DNA of 64,000 bases from Acetatifactor sp. (GTDB lineage: Bacteria > Bacillota > Clostridia > Lachnospirales > Lachnospiraceae). Positions within the stretch are counted from its first letter, which is position 1. Each line of letters opens with the position of its first letter. Both the position numbers and the translations under genes were made by a program. This document shows, one piece after another, positions 56,131 to 64,000 of the stretch. The DNA is taken from the NCBI GenBank assembly GCA_024693365.1, contig JAILLF010000043.1, positions 185,235 to 249,234 on the forward strand, in the 5' to 3' direction. A model generated the notes under the pieces. It was not told where the DNA came from. It saw only the letters and a list, made by a program, of their open reading frames with translations, and did not search any database.

Positions 56131-56169
56131 GCTTTTTTTCAAAAATCTCTATGAGAAACAAAAAAGTTT

Positions 56170-56178
56170 TGCTATAAT
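56170..56178 (+). promoter_or_regulatory. Extended -10 promoter for the zinc ribbon gene
   Basis: TGCTATAAT (perfect -10 at 56173-56178 with TGn). No good -35 at the right distance, as is usual for extended -10 promoters. Confidence 0.5.
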
Positions 56179-56225
56179 GTTCACAGTGCATGTAATTCGT
56201 GCAAATTACATTTGGAGGTAAGACA

Positions 56226-57218
56226 ATGATCTTTAAGTGTAAGAACTGTGGTGGTAATGCGATTTACGACCCGGAAAAGAAAATGATCGTCTGTCCGTTC
56301 TGTGACAGCGAGAATAACTATGACCGCAAGGACAAGGAAACGACCTATGGGCTGGAGGTTTGTCCGGAATGCGGCGGTACCATTCCCGTGGAGCAGTATG
56401 ACAGCGCCATGAAATGTCCTTATTGCGATAACTCCGTGATCTTTAACCCCCGTGTTGAGGGCGAGTATCTTCCAAGGTTCGTGATCCCGTTTGAGATCGG
56501 GAAAGAGCGTACCAAGGGCATGATCCGCGAGCGCTTTAAGAAGTTTAAGTTTGCGCCTTCCGATTTCCTTTCTGAGGCGCGTCTGGACAGCATGCAGGGC
56601 GTTTACGTGCCGTTTTGGTTCTATGATTACAAGACCCGTGCGGCATATGAAGGCGAAGGTACAAAGGTTCGTTCCTGGACGAGCGGAAGTTATCGCTATA
56701 CGGAGACTTCCTATTATTCCATCGTCCGTAACATGGACATTCCTTATGAGAAGCTCCCCGCAGACGCGTCCATTAAGATGCCTGACGAGATCATGGACCT
56801 GATGGAGCCCTATGATTATTCAAAGCTTGAGAATTTCAAGCCTGAATTCCTTTCCGGCTTCAATGCAGAGTATTACAACATGCCCGCAGAGCAGATCGAG
56901 GGCCGTGCGAAGCAGAAGATGGAGAGCAGTGCAAACTCGATCCTTTCGAGTACTATTTCCGGATATACCACGGTCCGCGAGAAGAGCAAGCAGATCAGCA
57001 TCCTGAATCGCGATACGAATTATGGACTCATGCCCGTGTGGCGTTACGTATATGAGTATAACAAGCAGGAATATCCCTTCTATGTAAACGGAGAGACCGG
57101 AAAGATCATCGGTACGGCGCCTCTGTCCAAGAAGAAGGTCCTGTTCTATTCGGCAACGCTTTGGTTCCTGTTGACGGTGCTCCTTGCATCCATCAATGGC
57201 ATTTTAGGATTGGTTTAG
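56226..57218 (+). CDS. Zinc ribbon-containing membrane protein
   Basis: A 330-residue protein. Two tandem zinc ribbons at the N-terminus (CKNCGG...CPFC and CPECGG...CPYC), then a beta-rich domain (YLPRFVIPFEIGKERTKGMIRERFKKF; VYVPFWFYDYKT) and a C-terminal transmembrane helix (about 310-328). Similar proteins are annotated TFIIB-type zinc ribbon proteins; function unknown. ATG 56226 with GGAGG upstream. Followed after 13 nt by a TPM-domain gene, likely co-transcribed. Confidence 0.75.
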   Translation: MIFKCKNCGGNAIYDPEKKMIVCPFCDSENNYDRKDKETTYGLEVCPECGGTIPVEQYDSAMKCPYCDNSVIFNPRVEGEYLPRFVIPFEIGKERTKGMIRERFKKFKFAPSDFLSEARLDSMQGVYVPFWFYDYKTRAAYEGEGTKVRSWTSGSYRYTETSYYSIVRNMDIPYEKLPADASIKMPDEIMDLMEPYDYSKLENFKPEFLSGFNAEYYNMPAEQIEGRAKQKMESSANSILSSTISGYTTVREKSKQISILNRDTNYGLMPVWRYVYEYNKQEYPFYVNGETGKIIGTAPLSKKKVLFYSATLWFLLTVLLASINGILGLV

Positions 57219-57231
57219 GAGGGCAGGAACG

Positions 57232-58158
57232 ATGGAAAAATATGACATTAAAGCAGAAGAGCGTAAGAAGTTCTTAAAATCCTTCCTGGTGTGGATGATC
57301 CTTGCAGGTATTGCCCTGATCGCGTTTTTGGTGGTGCTCGTGACGAGAAAGCCTGAGGAGGTTCCGGAGATCCCGGAGGTCGTAAGAAATAACGACATCG
57401 CCCCCGTGGAGAGAGTATATGACTACGCTGAAGTTTTGTCAGACCAGGAAGAGACAGATCTTCGAAACCTGATCGCAGACTACGAAGAGCGCTCCAAGTG
57501 TGACCTTATTCTGGTGACCATTGATCAGGCCGTTGGCCTTTCGGATGAAGAGTGGACGAACACGATGGTCAACCTTGCGGATGACTTCTATGATCAGAAG
57601 GCATTTGGATACGACCAGCCGCACGGCGACGGCGCATTGCTCATGGATAACTGGTATCATGCAGGGCAGGACGATAGCCAGGCAGGCGCATGGCTTTCCA
57701 CTTCCGGAAAACTCGAGTGGGCCATTGGACCGCGTGAGGAGCAGGCGGTGTGGGATGCATTGGATGCGGGCTTTGAATACAGTACGTATGACGCCTATGC
57801 CAGAGCCATTAAGAAGATCGCATATTACGGCGAAGAAGATACCAACGGCGGAGTCAGACAAAAAGGTTCTGCACAGCTTCCATGGTGGCTTATGTTAGGC
57901 GCTCCCATAGTCATTGCATTGATCTATGCAGCGGTGAACATGAAGCAGAAGGCCGGAGCCGTGACGACGACGGCGATGACCTACGTAAGCGGCGGTCAGC
58001 CGACGGAGAACGTACGCAGGGATGATTTCCTCAGAAAGAGCGTTTCCAAGGTCAAGATCGAGACTTCGAGCTCTTCGAGAAGTGGCGGCGGCGGAAGCTA
58101 CGGCCATCATACCAGCAGCGGCGGCTTTAGCCACGGCGGCGGCGGACACAGAAGATAA
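57232..58158 (+). CDS. TPM domain-containing membrane protein (YgcG-like)
   Basis: A 308-residue membrane protein: helix at about 17-38, TPM domain (VYDYAEVLSDQEETDLRNLIADYEERSKCDLILVTIDQ, split here by the VLSDQE motif) about 60-205, second helix about 218-236, and a Gly/Ser/His-rich C-terminal tail (GGGGSYGHHTSSGGFSHGGGGHRR). TPM domains occur in PSII repair factors and bacterial YgcG-type proteins of uncertain role. Unlike typical YgcG it has no signal peptide but an N-terminal anchor. Confidence 0.82.
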   Translation: MEKYDIKAEERKKFLKSFLVWMILAGIALIAFLVVLVTRKPEEVPEIPEVVRNNDIAPVERVYDYAEVLSDQEETDLRNLIADYEERSKCDLILVTIDQAVGLSDEEWTNTMVNLADDFYDQKAFGYDQPHGDGALLMDNWYHAGQDDSQAGAWLSTSGKLEWAIGPREEQAVWDALDAGFEYSTYDAYARAIKKIAYYGEEDTNGGVRQKGSAQLPWWLMLGAPIVIALIYAAVNMKQKAGAVTTTAMTYVSGGQPTENVRRDDFLRKSVSKVKIETSSSSRSGGGGSYGHHTSSGGFSHGGGGHRR

Positions 58159-58210
58159 GTGCGGCAAAACACCCGCGGCGCACGCATATGAGAAGAAAAA
58201 AGACAATAAG

Positions 58211-58239
58211 AAAAGCACCCATGACGGTTGGGTGCTTTT
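58211..58239. terminator. Bidirectional terminator between the TPM gene and rpsT
   Basis: AAAAGCACCCA (58211-58221), 7-nt loop, TGGGTGCTTTT (58229-58239): perfect 11-bp stem with A/T ends on both strands. Confidence 0.88.
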
Positions 58240-58278
58240 CGTTGTTGTTCTTTAATCGTTTATAAAGCCGTTGCCTTA

Positions 58279-58542
58279 TTATGCCATCTCGTTGACAGCC
58301 TTGGCAATGCGAGAAACTTTTCTTGCAACGTTATTCTTGTGATAAACGCCCTTGCTGCCAGCCATCTCAATGATCTTGGTAGCGTTTGCAAGCTCAGCCT
58401 TTGCAGCTTCCTTGTCACCGCTCTCCACTGTAGCGAAAACCTTCTTGATCGCGGTCTTAACACCGGACTTGATGGCTTTATTTCTCTCAGCATTCTCGCG
58501 GGCTACGGAAATTCTCTTCTTCGCGGATTTGATATTTGCCAA
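58279..58542 (-). CDS. rpsT: 30S ribosomal protein S20
   Basis: An 87-residue basic helical protein that binds 16S rRNA. The N-terminus (M)ANIKSAKKRI and the C-terminal GVYHKNNVARKVSRIAKAV are typical of S20. The start is TTG at 58542, 9 nt after GGAGG; a frame open further upstream is not plausible because S20 is short. Its promoter and the lepA promoter lie back to back. Confidence 0.95.
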   Translation of the reverse strand: MANIKSAKKRISVARENAERNKAIKSGVKTAIKKVFATVESGDKEAAKAELANATKIIEMAGSKGVYHKNNVARKVSRIAKAVNEMA

Positions 58543-58631
58543 TGTTTTATACCTCCATTTGATAAATAAACACATTGATCGCAGCGGTTTGCACAGCCAG
58601 ACACGGAGGACTAATGCAAACATACTCTTGT

Positions 58632-58660
58632 AGTTTAGGTAATTATTTCAATTTTGTCAA
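58632..58660 (-). promoter_or_regulatory. Promoter of rpsT
   Basis: Minus strand: TTGACA (58660-58655), 17-bp spacer, TAAACT (58637-58632). Confidence 0.75.
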
Positions 58661-58689
58661 TACATAAATGAGAAAAAACATAAAAAAAA

Positions 58690-58718
58690 TAGACAATCCC
58701 ATATTTTTCTGATAGAAT
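58690..58718 (+). promoter_or_regulatory. Promoter of lepA
   Basis: TAGACA (58690-58695), 17-bp spacer, TAGAAT (58713-58718). Confidence 0.55.
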
Positions 58719-58766
58719 TAAAAGCCGAGATTGCTATGTTTTGAAGAAAGAACGAGAGGTTATCAA

Positions 58767-60584
58767 ATGGCCCATACAGACCAATCCAAGATCCGTAATT
58801 TTTGCATCATCGCGCATATTGACCACGGCAAATCCACGCTGGCGGACCGCATCATCGAACAGACGGGGCTTCTGACCAGCAGGGAGATGCAGGCGCAGGT
58901 CCTTGACAACATGGAGCTTGAGCGCGAAAGAGGCATTACCATAAAGGCTCAGGCCGTTCGCACGGTATATAAGGCAAAAGACGGACAAGAGTATATTTTC
59001 AACCTGATCGACACCCCTGGTCACGTGGATTTTAACTATGAGGTGAGCAGATCCCTGGCTGCCTGCGACGGCGCGATCCTTGTCGTGGACGCCGCGCAGG
59101 GCATTGAGGCGCAGACGCTGGCGAACGTATATCTTGCGCTGGATCATGATCTGGACGTATTCCCGGTGATCAACAAGATCGACCTTCCCAGTGCCGAGCC
59201 CCAGAGAGTCATTGACGAGATCGAGGACGTGATCGGCCTGGAAGCCCAGGACGCGCCGCTGATCTCCGCCAAGAACGGCATTGGCATTGACGAAGTGCTC
59301 GAGCAGATCGTTCAGAAGGTCCCGGCTCCTAAGGGGAATCCGGACGCGCCCCTTCAGGCATTGATCTTTGACTGTGTATATGATTCCTATAAGGGCGTCA
59401 TCGTGTTCTGCCGCATCATGGAAGGCACGGTGAAAAAGGGTACCGAGATCCTGATGATGGCGACGGGCGCTCGTGAGGAAGTCGTTGAGGTGGGATATTT
59501 TGGCGCTGGCCAGTTCATCCCCTGCGAGGAGCTTTCCGCAGGCATGGTAGGATATATCACCGCCTCCATCAAGAACGTGAAGGACACGGCCGTGGGTGAC
59601 ACGGTGACGGATGCGATGAACCCTTGCAAGGAGCCGCTTCCTGGCTACAAGAAGGTACTCTCCATGGTTTACTGCGGTATTTATCCCGCGGACGGCGCTA
59701 AGTACCCGGATCTTCGTGATGCGCTTGAAAAGCTGCAGCTCAATGACGCATCGCTGTTTTATGAGCCCGAGACCTCCATTGCGCTTGGTTTTGGCTTCCG
59801 CTGCGGATTCCTTGGACTCCTTCATCTTGAGATCATTCAGGAGCGCCTTGAGCGTGAATATAACCTGGACCTCGTTACGACGGCACCTGGCGTTGTATAT
59901 AAGGTGCATAAGACCAACGGCGACGTCATCGAGCTGACCAATCCTTCGAACCTTCCCGATCCTTCTGAGATCGAGTATATGGAAGAGCCCATCGTGTCCG
60001 CTGAGATCATGGTGACCAGCGAATTCATCGGATCGATCATGGAACTCTGTCAGGAGAGAAGAGGCCGGTATCTCGGCATGGAATACATCGAAGGGACCAG
60101 AGCCCTTCTGAAATATGAATTACCGCTCAACGAGATCATCTACGATTTCTTTGACGCACTGAAATCCAGATCGCGCGGCTACGCATCCTTTGACTATGAC
60201 ATCAAGGGCTATGAGCAGTCCAAGCTGGTCAAGCTTGACATTCTGATCAACCGCGAGGAGGTGGATGCGCTGAGCTTTATCGTACATGCGGATTCCGCCT
60301 ATGAGCGTGGCAGAAAGATGTGTGAAAAGCTCAAGGACGAGATACCGAGGCACTTGTTCGAGATCCCGATCCAAGCGGCCGTTGGCGGCAAGATCATCGC
60401 AAGAGAAACCGTGAAAGCCATGCGCAAGGACGTGCTTGCGAAGTGCTATGGCGGAGACATCACCCGTAAGAAAAAACTCTTAGAGAAGCAGAAGGAAGGC
60501 AAAAAGCGCATGCGTCAGGTCGGCAACGTTGAGATCCCGCAGAAGGCCTTTATGAGCGTCCTGAAGCTTGACGACAAGGATTAG
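58767..60584 (+). CDS. lepA: Elongation factor 4 (LepA)
   Basis: A 605-residue translational GTPase that binds the ribosome (back-translocation or initiation/assembly roles proposed). G1 AHIDHGKST (about 15-23), RGITIKAQ effector, G3 DTPGHVDF, G4 NKIDLP, and the LepA-specific C-terminal domain ([17 protein letters not shown]). ATG 58767 with GAGAGG upstream. hemW follows after 4 nt, the conserved lepA-hemW arrangement of Firmicutes. Confidence 0.97.
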   Translation: MAHTDQSKIRNFCIIAHIDHGKSTLADRIIEQTGLLTSREMQAQVLDNMELERERGITIKAQAVRTVYKAKDGQEYIFNLIDTPGHVDFNYEVSRSLAACDGAILVVDAAQGIEAQTLANVYLALDHDLDVFPVINKIDLPSAEPQRVIDEIEDVIGLEAQDAPLISAKNGIGIDEVLEQIVQKVPAPKGNPDAPLQALIFDCVYDSYKGVIVFCRIMEGTVKKGTEILMMATGAREEVVEVGYFGAGQFIPCEELSAGMVGYITASIKNVKDTAVGDTVTDAMNPCKEPLPGYKKVLSMVYCGIYPADGAKYPDLRDALEKLQLNDASLFYEPETSIALGFGFRCGFLGLLHLEIIQERLEREYNLDLVTTAPGVVYKVHKTNGDVIELTNPSNLPDPSEIEYMEEPIVSAEIMVTSEFIGSIMELCQERRGRYLGMEYIEGTRALLKYELPLNEIIYDFFDALKSRSRGYASFDYDIKGYEQSKLVKLDILINREEVDALSFIVHADSAYERGRKMCEKLKDEIPRHLFEIPIQAAVGGKIIARETVKAMRKDVLAKCYGGDITRKKKLLEKQKEGKKRMRQVGNVEIPQKAFMSVLKLDDKD

Positions 60585-60588
60585 TCGG

Positions 60589-61746
60589 ATGAAAGATGAT
60601 TCTTTGATGCTCTACCTTCACGTTCCATTCTGTGTGAAGAAATGTAATTATTGTGATTTTCTGTCCTTCGCAAGCGGCGACGACACGAAGGAACGCTATG
60701 TCGATGCCTTGTGCAAGGAGCTTGTGGGCAGAAAAGAGGAAATGCTGGGGAGGCGTGTTTCTTCCATCTTTTTTGGTGGGGGAACGCCCTCCCTGCTTTC
60801 ACATGCTCGCATCAGAAGAATCCTCGACTTGATACGCAGGATCGCCTATGTTGACAAGAACGCTGAGATCACCATGGAATGCAATCCGGGAACCGCAACC
60901 TTCGAGAACCTAAAAGGCTACCGCGAGGCAGGCGTCAACCGCCTGAGCATCGGACTGCAGTCCGCATCGTCAAAGGAACTAAAGCTCCTTGGAAGGATCC
61001 ATGACTATCGCACCTTTTTGAAGACCTATCAGGACGCACGAAAAGCAGGGTTTGCGGGCGTCAACGTGGATCTGATGAGTGCCATCCCGGGACAGGACCT
61101 TGCGGCCTTTCGTGAGACGCTAGAGAGCGTCCTTGGCCTTTCGCCCCAACCGGAGCACCTTTCCGTATATTCCCTCATCCTCGAGGAGGGCACCAAGTTT
61201 TGGCAGTGGGATCAGGAAGGGCGTTTTCAAGGGGACCTGGCGATCCCGTCGGAAGAGGTCGACCGCGCGATCTATGCCGACACGAGAGAGCGTCTTACAA
61301 AGGCAGGCTATGAGCAATATGAGATCTCCAATTATGCAAAGCCAGGGTTTGAATGCCGTCATAACCTGGGTTACTGGACCAGGCGAGATTACTTAGGCTT
61401 AGGCCTTGGCGCAGCGTCACTCTTGTTCGAGGTGCGTTATCAAAACGAGACGGACATTGGGAAATATCTTGCAGATCCGCTCGCGGGACGCAGCGCTCAA
61501 ACACTTTCTAAGAAGGATCAGATGGAGGAGTTCCTGTTCCTTGGACTTCGTAAGTGCAAAGGCGTTCCAAAGAAAGAGTTCTTAGAGTGCTTTGGCAGTT
61601 CCCTTTCGGAAGTATATTCCGCCGTCATCGAAAAGAATGTATCCGACGGGCTCCTTGAAGAGGACGAAGCAGGGATCCGTCTTACGAAACGAGGCATGGA
61701 CCTTGCCAATTACGTATGTGCTCAGTTTTTACTGGATGAAGTTTAA
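60589..61746 (+). CDS. hemW: Radical SAM heme chaperone HemW
   Basis: A 385-residue radical SAM protein. The cluster motif CVKKCNYCDF (CxxxCxxC) is at about 15-22; GGGTPSLL and ECNPGT follow. HemW family members deliver heme and are not true coproporphyrinogen oxidases; the N-terminal extra cysteine of true HemN is absent. ATG 60589, 5 nt after lepA stop, with no clear Shine-Dalgarno; coupled translation is likely. From here on the codon context differs from the rest of the window. Confidence 0.9.
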   Translation: MKDDSLMLYLHVPFCVKKCNYCDFLSFASGDDTKERYVDALCKELVGRKEEMLGRRVSSIFFGGGTPSLLSHARIRRILDLIRRIAYVDKNAEITMECNPGTATFENLKGYREAGVNRLSIGLQSASSKELKLLGRIHDYRTFLKTYQDARKAGFAGVNVDLMSAIPGQDLAAFRETLESVLGLSPQPEHLSVYSLILEEGTKFWQWDQEGRFQGDLAIPSEEVDRAIYADTRERLTKAGYEQYEISNYAKPGFECRHNLGYWTRRDYLGLGLGAASLLFEVRYQNETDIGKYLADPLAGRSAQTLSKKDQMEEFLFLGLRKCKGVPKKEFLECFGSSLSEVYSAVIEKNVSDGLLEEDEAGIRLTKRGMDLANYVCAQFLLDEV

Positions 61747-61778
61747 ATGACCTCTTGCGAAATCGCAGGAGGTCATTT
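61745..61778 (+). terminator. Hairpin terminator after hemW
   Basis: A 16-bp stem (61745-61760 with 61763-61778, one T-G pair) with a 2-nt minimal loop, overlapping the hemW stop codon. No long U-tract follows, so termination may be partial. The remaining gap to 61983 shows no clear promoter. Confidence 0.6.
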
Positions 61779-61983
61779 ATAATGTCAATATCACTTTCTA
61801 TTCTTTTGTTTCAAATGACGTGCGCTTATCATCTGAAGCATGTCATCTTCGGGGTTTTCCCAGACAATTCCCTTTTTACTTTTGATATGAGCGGAAGGCA
61901 GGAGCAGGCTTTTTTTGCGTGTTTGGATTTTTCGCATGGTTTCATTTGAAACAAAGGAAAATACACATAAAGAAGGAGGTATT

Positions 61984-63528
61984 ATGTATAGCACTGTTTT
62001 ATCGGGCGCCTTGCTGGGGGTTCAGGCAGCCATGGTTTTGGTGGAGGTAGATGCGACGAGTGGATTGCCATCCATCAACATGGTCGGCTCCCTTAGCGGC
62101 GAGGTGCGAGAATCAAAGGAGCGTGTCCTTGCAGCGCTCAAAAACGCGGGGATCGACATCCCGCCAAAGCATGTCACGATCAATCTTTCACCGGCGGACT
62201 TACGAAAAGAGGGGACCGCATATGACTTACCCATCGCCGTCGGCATGCTTCAGGCACTTGGCTTTTTCCAAAAGGCAAATGCGGAAGAAATCCTGTTCTT
62301 AGGAGAACTCGGACTGAATGGTGAGATCCGTACGGTGAGGGGCGTGCTTCCCGTTGTCAGGGAGGCCGTAGCCAGAGGCGTCAAGGAATGCATCGTCCCG
62401 TTAGAAAACGCCAGAGAGGGAGCCATGATCCCGGGCATCAAGGTCCGCGGGGCAAAAGAGCTTGAACAGGTCATGTGCTTTCTCTTGGCGGAAGGAAAGG
62501 AGCGGGAGAAGATCCTTCCTGTCGTGACCGTGTCCGCCAGTGAACTTCTGCAGGAAAAGGATCCCTTCACGGGCAATGATTTTGCGGAGGTCCGAGGACA
62601 GGAGGTTGCCAAAAGGGCCGCAAAGATCGCGGCTGCGGGATTCCACAACCTGCTCATGATCGGGCCTCCCGGAGCCGGCAAATCCATGATCGCAAAAAGG
62701 ATCCCGGGGATCATGCCGCCCCTTTCTTTAGAGGAGAGCCTTGAGGTCACGACAATCTACAGCGTGGCAGGGCTTCTCGGAAATCGGGCTCTGATCACGG
62801 ATCGGCCCTTTCAAAGTCCGCATCACACCATTTCTTTACCGGCATTGACCGGGGGCGGAACGCTTCCCCGTCCCGGAATCATATCTCTGTCACATCGAGG
62901 CGTCCTCTTCTTGGACGAGCTCCCCGAATTTCAAAGAAACAGTTTGGATGGCATGCGCCAGCCTTTGGAGGATAAGAAGATCCAGATTACAAGGGTTGGA
63001 GGGAACCTGACCTATCCTGCGGATTTCATGCTGGTCTGCGCCATGAATCCTTGCCCTTGCGGGTATTTTCCGAATCGAAACAAATGCAGATGCACGGAGC
63101 CGCAGATCAAGCATTACGCAGGCCGCGTCTCTGGGCCGATCCTCGATCGCATTGACTTATGCGTGGAACTGCACGCCGTGGAGGTTACAAATCTTCACGG
63201 AGGATATTTGGGCGAAACGAGCGCACAGATCCAAAAGCAGGTGGAACAGGTCAGGCAGATCCAGGCGGAGCGTTTTGCAGGGACGAATTACCGCTTTAAC
63301 GGCGACGTTCAGGCGGCTGACATGGAACGCTTTTGCCCTTTGGGAGAGGCACAGAAGAATTGTATGGAAAGGCTTTATGAAGAGATGAGCTTGAGCGCGA
63401 GAAGCTATCATCGGATCTGCAAAGTGGCAAGGACCATCGCGGATCTTGCGGGAGAAGAGCGGATCAGAACGGAGCATTTGCTTGAAGCGGCGATGTTCCG
63501 GCCAGCGCAGGAAATCTGGAAAATGTAA
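61984..63528 (+). CDS. YifB/ComM family Mg chelatase-like AAA+ ATPase
   Basis: A 514-residue protein: N-terminal ChlI/Lon-protease-like domain (GLPSINMVGSLSGEVRESKERV), central AAA+ with Walker A IGPPGAGKS (about 221-229) and Walker B LFLDELPEF, and a C-terminal Mg_chelatase C domain with a cysteine-rich loop NPCPCGYFPNRNKCRC. ComM-type helicases aid branch migration in natural transformation. ATG 61984 follows AAGGAGG. dprA follows after 17 nt, which supports a DNA-uptake role. Confidence 0.92.
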   Translation: MYSTVLSGALLGVQAAMVLVEVDATSGLPSINMVGSLSGEVRESKERVLAALKNAGIDIPPKHVTINLSPADLRKEGTAYDLPIAVGMLQALGFFQKANAEEILFLGELGLNGEIRTVRGVLPVVREAVARGVKECIVPLENAREGAMIPGIKVRGAKELEQVMCFLLAEGKEREKILPVVTVSASELLQEKDPFTGNDFAEVRGQEVAKRAAKIAAAGFHNLLMIGPPGAGKSMIAKRIPGIMPPLSLEESLEVTTIYSVAGLLGNRALITDRPFQSPHHTISLPALTGGGTLPRPGIISLSHRGVLFLDELPEFQRNSLDGMRQPLEDKKIQITRVGGNLTYPADFMLVCAMNPCPCGYFPNRNKCRCTEPQIKHYAGRVSGPILDRIDLCVELHAVEVTNLHGGYLGETSAQIQKQVEQVRQIQAERFAGTNYRFNGDVQAADMERFCPLGEAQKNCMERLYEEMSLSARSYHRICKVARTIADLAGEERIRTEHLLEAAMFRPAQEIWKM

Positions 63529-63545
63529 GGGAGGATGGAAAAGGA

Positions 63546-64000
63546 ATGAATGTAGAACAGATTTATTATGTACAATGGCTTCTTAGCCTCTATGAGCTTT
63601 CGAATAAAGCAATCAGGAGCATCCAGGAAAAGGTCCCGGATCCAAATGAGCTTTTTCGGCTGCCTAAGGAGCAATTGGAAATGTTTTTGCCACCGCAATA
63701 TGCGCAGGTTCTTTGGAAGAAATGTCAAGAGGGTTTGAGAAGCCATGGGAGTGGGCGAGAGCACGTAAAATGCCTGTTTGAGGCACTAGAGAGGCGTGGG
63801 ATGCACTTTGTTGCCATGGGGCAGCCAGAATACCCTGCGCGCCTTACAAAGATCCCAGACCCGCCTTTAGGATTATATTATTCCGGAAAGCTCCCGTCAG
63901 ACAAGTCACTTTCCGTCGCGATCATCGGATCAAGGGAGTGCTCTGAGTATGGCAGGCACGTGGCGGAAACGCTTGGAAGATTCCTTGGTGAGCGGGGCGC
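63546..64000 (+). CDS. dprA: DNA processing protein DprA (partial, 3' end beyond window)
   Basis: The first 151 codons of a DprA/Smf protein; the frame runs off the window. N-terminal helical region, then EYPARLTKIPDPPLGLYYSGKLP and the Rossmann opening VAIIGSRECSEYGR that identifies DprA. DprA loads RecA onto incoming single-stranded DNA in transformation. The ATG follows a GGAAAAGGA-type site 17 nt after yifB. Confidence 0.93.
   Translation, partial: MNVEQIYYVQWLLSLYELSNKAIRSIQEKVPDPNELFRLPKEQLEMFLPPQYAQVLWKKCQEGLRSHGSGREHVKCLFEALERRGMHFVAMGQPEYPARLTKIPDPPLGLYYSGKLPSDKSLSVAIIGSRECSEYGRHVAETLGRFLGERG

Noticed and set aside
58734..59909. 391-codon open frame on the minus strand
   Set aside because: Antisense to lepA, whose GTPase motifs are intact; no start signal or recognisable protein.
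61755..61949. 64-codon frame between hemW and yifB
   Set aside because: It starts inside the hemW terminator hairpin, lacks a ribosome site and shows no domain.

Overview
This window looks like a chromosome segment of a spore-forming Firmicute of class Clostridia, most likely family Lachnospiraceae. That is inferred from gene content: a division/wall cluster that continues into ftsZ, spoIIGA and sigE, then sigG, a ylmC-type gene and spoVB; SepF-style division without ftsA; TTG starts on ftsZ and rpsT; strong Shine-Dalgarno sites; and a Gram-positive pectin/arabinan utilisation locus. No rRNA, tRNA, CRISPR array or phage was seen.

Layout. 1-1350: a promoter, a 19-codon leader ORF and a set of mutually exclusive hairpins before a GNAT acetyltransferase, then a C_GCAxxG_C_C protein. 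1530-2831: ychF. 2840-3062: three hairpins in a row. 3063-15073: the division/wall cluster (MraZ boxes, mraZ, rsmH, ftsL-like, two class B PBPs, murD, ftsW, murA, divIB, ftsZ), without mraY, murE, murF, murG or ftsA. 15090-22491: spoIIGA-sigE behind a long-spacer promoter with Spo0A-like boxes, an accessory block (small protein, LacZ, NahK-like kinase, unknown protein), then sigG inverted. 22.6-33.5 kb: accessory genes (SDR, GH114 lipoprotein, acyltransferase-zinc ribbon fusion, GNATs, epimerase, serine hydrolase) and a 4 x 52-bp hairpin repeat array.

33.5-47.9 kb: a carbohydrate locus with GH127, GH43, GH28, YesL, a second GH43 and a GH63-like enzyme, two AraC regulators and an ABC importer (binding protein plus two permeases, no ATPase). 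The enzymes lack signal peptides, so oligosaccharides are probably imported and cut inside the cell. ylmC and nrdR interrupt the locus. 47.9-52.6 kb: SpoVB-like flippase, a single-chain cysteine desulfurase-MnmA fusion, a perfect 37-bp inverted repeat and a PHP phosphatase. 52.8-56.1 kb: gap-pgk-tpiA with a hairpin in each gap. 56.2-64 kb: a zinc-ribbon membrane protein, a TPM-domain protein, rpsT, lepA, hemW, a YifB/ComM ATPase and the start of dprA.

The best leads for new biology are the attenuator at 62-305, the desulfurase-MnmA fusion, the 52-bp hairpin array, the 37-bp inverted repeat, and the spoIIG control region with its 170-nt spoIIGA/sigE overlap. I see no clear new multi-gene defence or mobile system. 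All functional calls come from reading motifs; no database search was run.
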